Assembly: GCF_037861325.1 (NCBI RefSeq)
Contig: NZ_JAFELW010000002.1
Direction: 5' to 3' (one strand)
Length of the DNA: 64,000 bases
Origin: Riemerella anatipestifer_F
GTDB taxonomy: Bacteria; Bacteroidota; Bacteroidia; Flavobacteriales; Weeksellaceae
Shown one piece after another: positions 25,415 through 33,129 of the stretch; positions within the stretch are counted from its first letter, which is position 1; each line of letters starts with the position of its first letter. The notes under the pieces are model-generated. The model saw only the letters and a list, made by a program, of their open reading frames with translations. It was not told the origin of the DNA and made no database searches. A program made the translations under genes and the position numbers.

Positions 25415-25430
25415 CTACACAAAAGTGTAA
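25415..25430. promoter_or_regulatory. Operator E (16-bp dyad) at about -43 of the ThiF-like gene
   Basis: CTACACAAAAGTGTAA, the most symmetric copy: TACAC-AAAA-GTGTA is a perfect dyad. Its position relative to the -7 box is identical to operators A and C. Confidence 0.65.
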
Positions 25431-25645
25431 TTATTAGACTAAATTAGTCTTTTATAAAACTAAAATAATCCAAAAGCCTAAATTCAGACCATTCTACAAA
25501 TTAACGCTAAGCTAATAGATTCTTTTAGAAATATAACTTATAAAATAAAAAGGACACTGTAAAACCTAATACTCGCTTTGAATATAATTCAATTTGGAAT
25601 TATAAATACTATCTCTCGCTTTATTTTTACTGGGTAGTATCAAGC
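25431..25645. other. AT-rich intergenic stretch right of the island
   Basis: Between operator E and the PBP1A terminator there is no frame longer than about a dozen codons on either strand. A short palindrome AGACTAAATTAGTCT (25436-25450) followed by TTT is the only structure I see. It may end transcription from the left. Confidence 0.4.
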
Positions 25646-25682
25646 AAAATCGCTCTTAGAAATTTCTAAGAGCGATTTTTAT
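25646..25682 (-). terminator. Terminator of the PBP1A operon, bidirectional
   Basis: A perfect 34-base palindrome: AAAATCGCTCTTAGAAA (25646-25662) pairs with its complement ending at 25679. T-runs lie on both sides. It is 20 bp beyond the PBP1A stop codon. Confidence 0.88.
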
Positions 25683-25699
25683 TATACATTTACTTTTCC

Positions 25700-28066
25700 T
25701 TATTGATTAAAATCTATTTCCTCTGAAGAGTTTAATTTCTCATTTATATTTTCTTCCCGCCCTGTAGAAGAGCCTTTAGGCTTAGCCTCTACTGGTTTAG
25801 GGTTTCTTAACTCATCTAAAGTTTGTAGCCCTCCTTCGTCGCCATAGCCTCCCATACCTCTAAGATCATCACAACCGTTAGTCCAATCCGAAGGTTTTAC
25901 AAATTTTTCCTCTGGAGATATATTCAGACTCTTATTCGCCCATACTTTCTTCATAAATAGAGCCCATATAGGTAATGCCATCTTAGCACCTTGCCCTTCA
26001 CCTGTACTCCAGAAGTGAGTATCTCTATCTTCCCAACCAACCCAAACACCTGTGGCTAGTTTTGGCACCACACCTATAAACCAACCATCTGAGTTATCGT
26101 TAGTTGTACCTGTTTTGGCTGCTATTTCAACACCTGCACTAATACCTTTTCTTCTTAACTCTCCAGATGCCGTACCGTAAGCAGACACACCTTTCATCAA
26201 ATCAATCATAGAATAAGCATACTTCTCATTCATTATCTCCTTTAGCTCAGATTTTACTTCCGTTATTACTCTACCATTAGCATCTTCTATACGCCATATC
26301 ATCTCAGGTTTCACATAGTTACCAAAGTTAGCAAAAGTACTATATGCTCCAAGCATTTCGTATATTGTAATTTCGGAAGAACCTAATGCAATTGTATTGT
26401 TTCTAGGAATATCACTCTCAACTCCTAAATCTCTAGCTAACTGAATCACATTATCTACTCCCACAGATTCTATAAGCCTTGCAGCTACAGGGTTTTTAGA
26501 ATGAGCTAAAGCATCTCTAAGAGTAAGCGAACCTCCAGAGCCTAAAACTCTCCAGCTTCCCTTGGTATATGTTGCATTAGAAATAGGTGTACAAGGCGTC
26601 ATTCCCAAATTCATAATAGCAGCAGCATAAACAAATGGTTTGAATGTTGACCCCACCTGTCTTTTACCTTGTCTTACGTGGTCATACTGAAAATGTTGCC
26701 AATCTATACCTCCTACCCAAGCTTTAATATCTCCCGTAGATGGATCCATAGACATTAATCCAGCCTGAGCAATTTGCTTATGATAACGGATAGAATCCCA
26801 AGGAGACATTTCAACTTCTTCTTCTCCATTCCATGTAAATCGGGTTAGCTTAGTAGGCTTATGGAACTCCATTAGGATAGAGTCTTCTGGCATACCTGAT
26901 GCTAAAAGCTGCTGATAACGCCCTGTACGCTTAACCGCCCTCATCATAATTCTATTTTGACGGTCTTTACTTACCTTATAGAACGGTCGACTAGGATTTC
27001 TTCTCTGCTCTGCATCAAAAGATTTTTGAAGTTGAGTTAAATGCTCTTTAATAGCTTCCTCTGCATACTTCTGCATTCTAGAATCTAATGTTACATAAAT
27101 CTTGAGCCCATCTCTAAACAAGTTAACCGACTTACCTGTCTTTTTCTCATAATCTTTTAGATACTGAGCGATTTCTTTTCGAAGATAATATTTATAATAA
27201 GCAGAATTTCCTTCTGTAATATTTTTAATTGGAGTATAATTCACCACCAATGGCTGTGCAATTGCCTTTTCGTAAGTTGCTTGGTCTATGTAGCCTGTTT
27301 CTAGCATCTGCTTAAGTACCACATCTCTCCTCTTCTTAGCTCGTTCCTCATTACGAAGCGGATTATTAGCCACAGGTGCTTCCAACATCGCTACAAACAT
27401 AGCAGCTTCAGGAAGTGTTAAATCTTTTGTTTTCTTATTAAAGTAAATCTTTGACGCCATTTCTATACCATGAGCGTTGTATGTAAAATCAAACTTATTG
27501 AAATACATCGTAATGATTTCCTCTTTGGTATAACGCTTTTCAAGGCTTACCGCCACTACCCATTCTTTAAGTTTTTGGGTAATCCTTCTAAACTTATTAG
27601 TGGACGCTTTTTTAGTAAATAAAAGTTTTGCCAACTGCTGGGTAATGGTAGAACCTCCACCTCTATCACCTCCAAAACGAATAGCCCTAAGTATGGATTT
27701 TAAATCTATCCCTGAATGTTCCTTAAATCTCTCATCTTCTTTAGCTTGTAAAGCATAAATTAAATGAGGAGGCATATCTTTATAGGTAATAGGATCTGTT
27801 TTCTCCATTTCAAATTTACCTAAAGTTACCCCATCTGAAGAGATAATCTCCGAAGCTACATAAATATCAGGATTCTCCAAATCTTGTACATCTGGCATTT
27901 CTCCTAAAAGACCTTGAGAGGTTGCAAAAAACAAAGCTGCTACACCTACTACAAAGCCCACTAAACCTAGCCATATTAACTTAATCCATTTTCTATATCC
28001 GTTATTCTTCTTCTTTTTTTTGGGAGGAAGAGGAAAGGTTTGTTTTTGATTTTTATCAGAAGTCAT
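25700..28066 (-). CDS. Penicillin-binding protein 1A, bifunctional transglycosylase/transpeptidase
   Basis: A 788-residue class A PBP. An N-terminal cytoplasmic KKKKK stretch precedes one transmembrane helix (about 27-50). The glycosyltransferase domain follows, with catalytic Glu in LQAKEDERFKEHSGID and GGSTITQQLAK. The transpeptidase domain has SxxK in GSTFKPF, SxN in SKNP and KTGTT. A Gly/Glu-rich tail closes the protein. It polymerises and cross-links peptidoglycan. It lies 12 bp downstream of gldH, in the ricT-gldH-PBP1A order usual for flavobacteria. Confidence 0.95.
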   Translation of the reverse strand: MTSDKNQKQTFPLPPKKKKKNNGYRKWIKLIWLGLVGFVVGVAALFFATSQGLLGEMPDVQDLENPDIYVASEIISSDGVTLGKFEMEKTDPITYKDMPPHLIYALQAKEDERFKEHSGIDLKSILRAIRFGGDRGGGSTITQQLAKLLFTKKASTNKFRRITQKLKEWVVAVSLEKRYTKEEIITMYFNKFDFTYNAHGIEMASKIYFNKKTKDLTLPEAAMFVAMLEAPVANNPLRNEERAKKRRDVVLKQMLETGYIDQATYEKAIAQPLVVNYTPIKNITEGNSAYYKYYLRKEIAQYLKDYEKKTGKSVNLFRDGLKIYVTLDSRMQKYAEEAIKEHLTQLQKSFDAEQRRNPSRPFYKVSKDRQNRIMMRAVKRTGRYQQLLASGMPEDSILMEFHKPTKLTRFTWNGEEEVEMSPWDSIRYHKQIAQAGLMSMDPSTGDIKAWVGGIDWQHFQYDHVRQGKRQVGSTFKPFVYAAAIMNLGMTPCTPISNATYTKGSWRVLGSGGSLTLRDALAHSKNPVAARLIESVGVDNVIQLARDLGVESDIPRNNTIALGSSEITIYEMLGAYSTFANFGNYVKPEMIWRIEDANGRVITEVKSELKEIMNEKYAYSMIDLMKGVSAYGTASGELRRKGISAGVEIAAKTGTTNDNSDGWFIGVVPKLATGVWVGWEDRDTHFWSTGEGQGAKMALPIWALFMKKVWANKSLNISPEEKFVKPSDWTNGCDDLRGMGGYGDEGGLQTLDELRNPKPVEAKPKGSSTGREENINEKLNSSEEIDFNQ

Positions 28067-28078
28067 CTTAATTAAATT

Positions 28079-28549
28079 CTATTTTAGTGATTGGATTGTT
28101 ACCCCTATATCTTCTATTCCCTTTAAAGTATCTTTTCTCATCGCTTGTTTAAGCTCTATGTTATAGACTCCATTTTCAGGAAATTTATAATTAACCTTAT
28201 ATTGAAATAATATTTCCTTTGTAGAACCAAAACCACTGCCTACCCATTCTCCATTTGGCATTGCTAACACATAGTTTAGAGTATCTATCTTCCCTAAAAC
28301 CTGATTCCCCTTACTTATCTTACTAATGATATAAAGGTTACTAAAAGGATAATCATTATTATTTCGTATAACAAAGATAATATTTTTAGGATTCTGAGCA
28401 TCTTTTATTTCAAACTCAAATTTTTGCGGGTTATTTTTATGCCACACTCCGTTAAGGTCATTCATCTTAACCTCTTCATCTCCAAACGACAAGCAAGAAG
28501 TTAAAGAGAACAACGCTAACATTATCCAAAAAACATTAACCTTTGTCAT
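28079..28549 (-). CDS. gldH: Gliding motility lipoprotein GldH
   Basis: A 156-residue lipoprotein with lipobox LTSC (Cys19). GVWHKNNPQKFEFEIKD, NNDYPFSNLYIISKI and FPENGVYNIELKQAMR are GldH hallmarks. GldH belongs to the gliding/type IX secretion machinery set of Bacteroidota. The ATG at 28549 gives the signal peptide at the N terminus. The frame is open 22 codons further and overlaps ricT. Overlap with ricT is 14 bp. Confidence 0.9.
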   Translation of the reverse strand: MTKVNVFWIMLALFSLTSCLSFGDEEVKMNDLNGVWHKNNPQKFEFEIKDAQNPKNIIFVIRNNNDYPFSNLYIISKISKGNQVLGKIDTLNYVLAMPNGEWVGSGFGSTKEILFQYKVNYKFPENGVYNIELKQAMRKDTLKGIEDIGVTIQSLK

Positions 28550-29816
28550 TATTTGTATTTCTTGGGTTAGGTTTTCTTTTATTTTTATGTTTTGGACGAG
28601 GCTTCTTAGCCTCATTACTTCCTACCTCTTTATTTGGATTATTCTGAGGGTTTTTATTATTGCTCTGAGATTTCCCTCCCTCATTATTACTATTTCGTCT
28701 TTTATTTTTTCTCTTAGACTTATCTTTTTTCTCAAATCTATCTATACTATCTTCTTGAATAAGATCCACACTCTGCACCTCTTTTGGAAGCGTTTGACTT
28801 TTAAGTTCTTCTAAAGGCTGAGCTTGTTTCCCTTCTCTATTCTGCTTAATAAGTTTTTTCACTTCATCTACATCTAAATCGTACCACATCATAGAATTTT
28901 CTACATAAGCAAACCACATTTTCTTTTTGAAAACATCTATTTTGATGCAAAATGCTTTACCTTTTTCGGTATTGATAGTAGTATTAGTAGAAGGAAACGC
29001 ATCTAAGGCATCTAGATAGCTATCTAGCTCGAAATTGAGACAGCATTTAAGTTTACCACACTGCCCAGCTAACTTTTGAGGATTGATGCTTAACTGCTGA
29101 TAACGAGCCGCATTGGTATTAACCGAACGAAAATCTGTAAGCCACGTAGAGCAGCAAAGCTCTCTTCCGCAAGAACCTATCCCTCCAACTTTAGAAGCTT
29201 CTTGACGGTAACCAATCTGCTTCATATCTATTTTGGTGCGGAACATAGTAGCATACTCCTTAATCAGTTGTCTAAAATCTACTCTGCCTTCAGCAGTATA
29301 GTAAAAGGTAGCTTTAGTACCATCACCCTGAAATTCCACATCAGAAATTTTCATTTGCAGGTTAAGGTTCCTCGCTATTTTCCTTGCTTCTAACTTTACT
29401 TCTTCCTCTTTGTTTCTAATAGCTTGCCACGCATCTATATCCTTCTGATTGGCTACTCTATATATCTTAAGGCATTCTTCAGGATTTGCCTTTTTCTTCT
29501 TCATTTGGATTTTTACCAATTCACCCGTAAGGCTTACAACCCCTACATCATGACCTGGATTTGCTTCTACCGTTACCACACTCCCTATACTAAGCGGAAG
29601 GTTATGAACATTCCTAAAAAAGCATTTCCTTTCGTTTTTAAATCTTACCTCTACAAATTCATTTTGGGAAGGTGCTGGTAGCTTTATATTTGAAAGCCAA
29701 TCAAAAACACTTAATTTATAACTATTGCCGCAGGTGTCTACACTAGCACACCCTGAGGCTGATTTTGTCCCACAAGTATGAGTAGAGTTTCCAGATGCTC
29801 CACATCCACAACTCAT
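28536..29816 (-). CDS. PSP1-domain protein (RicT/YaaT-like)
   Basis: A 426-residue protein. The N terminus is Cys-rich (MSCGCGASGNSTHTCG), followed by a PSP1 domain (about 50-330) with GSCGRELCCSTWL and LAGQCGKLKCCLNFELDSY, cysteines which in RicT coordinate Fe-S clusters. The last 90 residues are Lys/Asn-rich and probably disordered or nucleic-acid binding. RicT in Bacillus guides mRNA maturation; the role in flavobacteria is not established. First gene of the ricT-gldH-PBP1A operon, with a -7 box upstream. Confidence 0.85.
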   Translation of the reverse strand: MSCGCGASGNSTHTCGTKSASGCASVDTCGNSYKLSVFDWLSNIKLPAPSQNEFVEVRFKNERKCFFRNVHNLPLSIGSVVTVEANPGHDVGVVSLTGELVKIQMKKKKANPEECLKIYRVANQKDIDAWQAIRNKEEEVKLEARKIARNLNLQMKISDVEFQGDGTKATFYYTAEGRVDFRQLIKEYATMFRTKIDMKQIGYRQEASKVGGIGSCGRELCCSTWLTDFRSVNTNAARYQQLSINPQKLAGQCGKLKCCLNFELDSYLDALDAFPSTNTTINTEKGKAFCIKIDVFKKKMWFAYVENSMMWYDLDVDEVKKLIKQNREGKQAQPLEELKSQTLPKEVQSVDLIQEDSIDRFEKKDKSKRKNKRRNSNNEGGKSQSNNKNPQNNPNKEVGSNEAKKPRPKHKNKRKPNPRNTNNDKG

Positions 29817-29837
29817 AATTTACATTTTTTAATTCTT

Positions 29838-29846
29838 GCAAATTTA
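29838..29846 (-). promoter_or_regulatory. -7 box upstream of the PSP1 gene
   Basis: Read leftward this is TAAATTTGC, an exact TAnnTTTGC match 22 bp from the start codon. The -33 element is not clear. Confidence 0.45.
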
Positions 29847-29917
29847 ATATAAATTTATTTCATAGCACTATTCCAGCTAATAGCCTACTATATTTTTGGT
29901 GAAATACTAAAGTTAAG

Positions 29918-30334
29918 TTACATCAAATCTGCGACTGCAGCTACTGCCAACTGGTAACCTTTAATACCAAAACCTGATAGAATACCGTCTGTATAAGCTG
30001 CTGTAACGGACTTCTGTCTAAACTCCTCTCTTTGGTAAATATTACTAATATGTATTTCTACTTTAGGTTTCTTAAGATTTTTAAGTGCGTCGGCAATAGC
30101 ATAAGAGTAGTGTGTGAATGCCCCTGGGTTAATCACCAAAGCATCGTAGTCTTCATTCTGAATTCTATTGATGATTTCTCCCTCTAGGTTAGACTGAAAA
30201 TAATCCACTTCGTATGCTGAAAATTTATCTTTTAGATTTTCTAAAACTTCCTCCATAGAAATATTACCGTAAATTTCTGGTTCTCTAGTCCCTAAAAGGT
30301 TAAGATTCGCTCCGTTAATAATCAATATTTTCAT
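29918..30334 (-). CDS. aroQ: 3-dehydroquinate dehydratase, type II
   Basis: A 138-residue shikimate-pathway enzyme that dehydrates 3-dehydroquinate. NGANLNLLGTREPEIYG holds the catalytic Tyr loop. FQSNLEGEIINRI, VINPGAFTHYSYAIADAL and VEIHISNIYQREEFR complete the type II signature. Three consecutive ATG codons (30340, 30337, 30334) are possible starts; I use the last, giving MKILIINGANLN. Single gene. Confidence 0.95.
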   Translation of the reverse strand: MKILIINGANLNLLGTREPEIYGNISMEEVLENLKDKFSAYEVDYFQSNLEGEIINRIQNEDYDALVINPGAFTHYSYAIADALKNLKKPKVEIHISNIYQREEFRQKSVTAAYTDGILSGFGIKGYQLAVAAVADLM

Positions 30335-30438
30335 CATCATTCTAATTATCGGGGATAAACTTACAAAAAGTTTTCATAAAAATCATTTTACGGCATATTT
30401 TTTATAACTTTACTTCCTCAACTTATAAAACTTATAAA

Positions 30439-30927
30439 ATGAAAAAAGTAGCGTTGGCTTTATTAGCCGCTGGAGTAATTCTCCAATTCTTTCAAATAGA
30501 TAAAACTAATCCGCCCGTAGACAAAGGGATGGATTTTGTTCAAATCAAAAAAATGCCAGAGTCTACCGCAAACATCCTTAAAAGTGCTTGTTATGACTGC
30601 CACTCTAACGAAACCAAATACCCTTGGTACACCAACATACAACCTGTAGCTTGGTTTGTAAAAGAGCATATAGATGACGGAAGAAAACGCCTTAACTTCT
30701 CTACATTTGCAACCTATAGCCCAGAAAAGCAAGCAGAAAAAATAGAAGAGTCTATAGAAGAAATAGAAAAAGGAGGTATGCCGTTAGAATCTTATTTATT
30801 GGCTCACCCAGAAGCAAAGCTATCTGATAATCAAAAACAAGAGTTAGTAAGCTTCCTAAAACAATCTATTGGTAACAACGCTCAAACTTCTCACGCTACA
30901 GCGGACGAAGATGGAGATGAAGATTAA
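30439..30927 (+). CDS. Haem-binding domain protein (single CxxCH)
   Basis: A 162-residue protein with an N-terminal hydrophobic anchor (MKKVALALLAAGVILQFF). The haem c motif CYDCH lies at about 51-55, followed by SNETKYPWYTNIQPVAWFVKEHI, the pattern of the Haem_bd family. The C-terminal tail is acidic (DEDGDED). Probably a membrane-attached periplasmic cytochrome. It is 6 bp upstream of the DCC thiol-disulfide gene and forms an operon with it and the GLPGLI gene. Confidence 0.85.
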   Translation: MKKVALALLAAGVILQFFQIDKTNPPVDKGMDFVQIKKMPESTANILKSACYDCHSNETKYPWYTNIQPVAWFVKEHIDDGRKRLNFSTFATYSPEKQAEKIEESIEEIEKGGMPLESYLLAHPEAKLSDNQKQELVSFLKQSIGNNAQTSHATADEDGDED

Positions 30928-30933
30928 ATCTAC

Positions 30934-31341
30934 ATGAATTTAGATTCTTCTAAATATTACCTTTTTTACGACGGAGATTGTGGTGTCTGTAACCGATGGG
31001 TACAATGGGTACTCAAGAATGATAAAAATGATAACTTTCGGTTTGTGGCACTACAATCTTCTTTTGGACAAAGCTTTTTAAAGGACAAAAATCTACCTAC
31101 CTCTAACTTTTCAACACTTTACCTTTGGAAACCTAATGCATTTTACCTTACTAAGTCTGATGCCGTTATTAAAATAGGTAGTGTTTTAAGTGGTAAGTTT
31201 AGTCTGTTAAATATTGGCAAAGTAGTTCCTACATTCGTCAGGAATAAAATGTATGACCTCGTTGCCAAAAACAGAATGAATATTGCAGGTAAACATTGTT
31301 TATTACTTTCCGAAGAGGAACAAAGGAAATTCATCAAATAG
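30934..31341 (+). CDS. DCC-family thiol-disulfide oxidoreductase (DUF393)
   Basis: A 135-residue cytosolic protein with the family motif YDGDCGVCNRWVQWV near the N terminus, a thioredoxin-like CxxC pair at about 17-20. Members are putative thiol-disulfide oxidoreductases of unknown partner. It is the second gene of a three-gene rightward operon. Confidence 0.88.
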   Translation: MNLDSSKYYLFYDGDCGVCNRWVQWVLKNDKNDNFRFVALQSSFGQSFLKDKNLPTSNFSTLYLWKPNAFYLTKSDAVIKIGSVLSGKFSLLNIGKVVPTFVRNKMYDLVAKNRMNIAGKHCLLLSEEEQRKFIK

Positions 31342-31367
31342 CACAACTTAAATCACAATTATACATT

Positions 31368-32165
31368 ATGAGATTTTACTTTTTAATTCTAGCGCTAGCA
31401 ACTCAAGCTTTAGTAGCACAAGCCACTCGTTTTGTTTACGAAATGAGTTTCAAGCCAGATTCTACCAATAGAATGCAAACTAAGACAGAAACCGTATTTC
31501 TAGATGTAGATGCCCAAAAATCTATCTTCTATTCTGAAAAAAGAATGCAAAGAGACTCTCTGTTTTCTAGAATGAGGGAAACTAGAAATTTCAATTTTGA
31601 TAGAGGAGCTATGGATAACTACAGAACCGCTATCAACTTTTCTGTAGAAAAAGATTATGCATCTCAGAAGATTAACTTTAAAAATCGTATTGGAGGCGAC
31701 ACTTACAGCTATACAGAAAACAACCCTACTACTTGGGAAATTTTACCCGAGACCGCTAAAATAGGTAATTATGAAACCCAAAAGGCAAAAACCACCTACG
31801 GTGGCAGGACTTGGATAGCTTGGTTTACCACAGAAATCCCAATACCTGATGGACCTTACAAATTTTTTGGTCTTCCTGGTCTTATTGTGAAGGTAGAAGA
31901 TACCAAAGGAGATTATAGCTTTGACCTTAAGGAAAGTAAGAAGATAGCAGCTCCTGCCTCTTTCTCCTATCGTTCAGCACCGATAGAGGTTAAAAAGAAA
32001 GATTATCAAAAAATAGAGCAAAGGTTTAAAGAAGACCCTCTCTCGTTCATTAACAGAAGCGGTGGTCCTGTAAGAATAGAAATAGACGCCAATGCAAGGA
32101 AAAGAATGGAGGAAAGACAAAAAGAAAATAATACAAAAAATAATAATCCTATAGAGCTAGACTAA
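31368..32165 (+). CDS. GLPGLI family secreted protein (second copy)
   Basis: A 265-residue protein with signal peptide MRFYFLILALATQALVAQA and motif FFGLPGLIVKVED preceded by IPDGPYK. The start chosen is the ATG at 31368, which places the signal peptide at the N terminus; the frame opens 24 codons earlier inside the previous gene. It resembles the 20420-21199 protein along its length (GGRTWIAWFTTEIPIPDGPY versus GRQWEAWFSDEFLVNDGPY). Function unknown. Confidence 0.85.
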   Translation: MRFYFLILALATQALVAQATRFVYEMSFKPDSTNRMQTKTETVFLDVDAQKSIFYSEKRMQRDSLFSRMRETRNFNFDRGAMDNYRTAINFSVEKDYASQKINFKNRIGGDTYSYTENNPTTWEILPETAKIGNYETQKAKTTYGGRTWIAWFTTEIPIPDGPYKFFGLPGLIVKVEDTKGDYSFDLKESKKIAAPASFSYRSAPIEVKKKDYQKIEQRFKEDPLSFINRSGGPVRIEIDANARKRMEERQKENNTKNNNPIELD

Positions 32166-32187
32166 AACTAGCTCTTTTATTTTTTTA
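32154..32187 (+). terminator. Terminator overlapping the GLPGLI stop codon
   Basis: GAGCTAG (32154-32160) pairs with CTAGCTC (32168-32174), followed by TTTTATTTTTTT. The stem includes the last codons of the GLPGLI gene. Confidence 0.8.
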
Positions 32188-33052
32188 GCTCTTCCATCGG
32201 AAACTCCACTGTTCTAATAGGATACGGAACTCTAATACCATTCTCTCTAAACTTGGCTAAGATAGCCCTCCTTATTTCATTTTTGGTTTGTGGAGCTCTA
32301 AATAATTGAGTAGAAAAATAAAACAACTTTAATTCTAACGAACTTTCTCCAAAGTGCTCTAGCCTAACAAATGGTTTATTAGGCTCTCCTTTCAGCACAG
32401 AACTATTTTCCATAGCAGACTGAATAAGTAGTTCCGTCGCCAAGTCTACATCTGCAGTATAATGTACCCTAATATCAACATCAAATCTTACAATTTCATC
32501 TGCATGAGAGAAGTTTATTAGCTTTTCTTTCGTGAGTACCGAATTAGGAAAAATCATGTTTTTATTGTCTCTTGTGATAATAGAGGTCGTTCTCATATGT
32601 ATCTGTTCTACTCTTCCTACTATATTATCTATTTCAATTACATCGCCTACCTTTATTGTTCTATCCACGAGTATAATCACCCCAGAAATAAAGTCTAAAA
32701 CCAAATTTTGAAGCCCAAGACCTATCCCTACCAATATAGCTCCAGACCCTACTAGCAAAGGAGAGATATTGATACCTAGTGATTTCATTGCGATGAAAAA
32801 TGTAACGATAAATACCGTATATTTTAGTATCTGAGAAAATGCAAATTTTTTCCCTAAATCTAATCTATCTGTTCTATAAATAAGCACTTTAATCATACGA
32901 GCCAGCAGAGCTCCTATGATAAAGATGATAAGAGCCACCACTATCTGATAGACACTTAAACTGTATTTACCAATGGAAAAAATTTGGTATTCTAAGATTT
33001 GTTTCAGCGTAAGATTTACATCATCTGTAATTTGATTTACATTCTCGTGCAT
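32177..33052 (-). CDS. MscS-family mechanosensitive channel
   Basis: A 291-residue protein with three or four N-terminal helices, the pore-lining helix being rich in Gly/Ala (LLVGSGAILVGIGLGLQNLVLDFISG). The MscS beta domain follows (TIKVGDVIEIDNIVGRVEQIHMRTTSI), then an alpha/beta C-terminal domain. It releases solutes on hypo-osmotic shock. Length matches small MscS. It faces the terminator of the rightward GLPGLI operon. Confidence 0.92.
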   Translation of the reverse strand: MHENVNQITDDVNLTLKQILEYQIFSIGKYSLSVYQIVVALIIFIIGALLARMIKVLIYRTDRLDLGKKFAFSQILKYTVFIVTFFIAMKSLGINISPLLVGSGAILVGIGLGLQNLVLDFISGVIILVDRTIKVGDVIEIDNIVGRVEQIHMRTTSIITRDNKNMIFPNSVLTKEKLINFSHADEIVRFDVDIRVHYTADVDLATELLIQSAMENSSVLKGEPNKPFVRLEHFGESSLELKLFYFSTQLFRAPQTKNEIRRAILAKFRENGIRVPYPIRTVEFPMEELKK

Positions 33053-33078
33053 ATAATTAGTACTTTTAACAAAATATA

Positions 33079-33104
33079 AGGGAGTAAAATTTACTATACT
33101 CCCT
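33079..33104 (-). terminator. Terminator after the processing protease gene
   Basis: AGGGAGTA (33079-33086) pairs with TACTCCCT (33097-33104), followed leftward by TATATTTTG. It lies 26 bp past the protease stop and before mscS. Confidence 0.65.
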
Positions 33105-33129
33105 CATTTAAAAAATCAATTAAATTATT

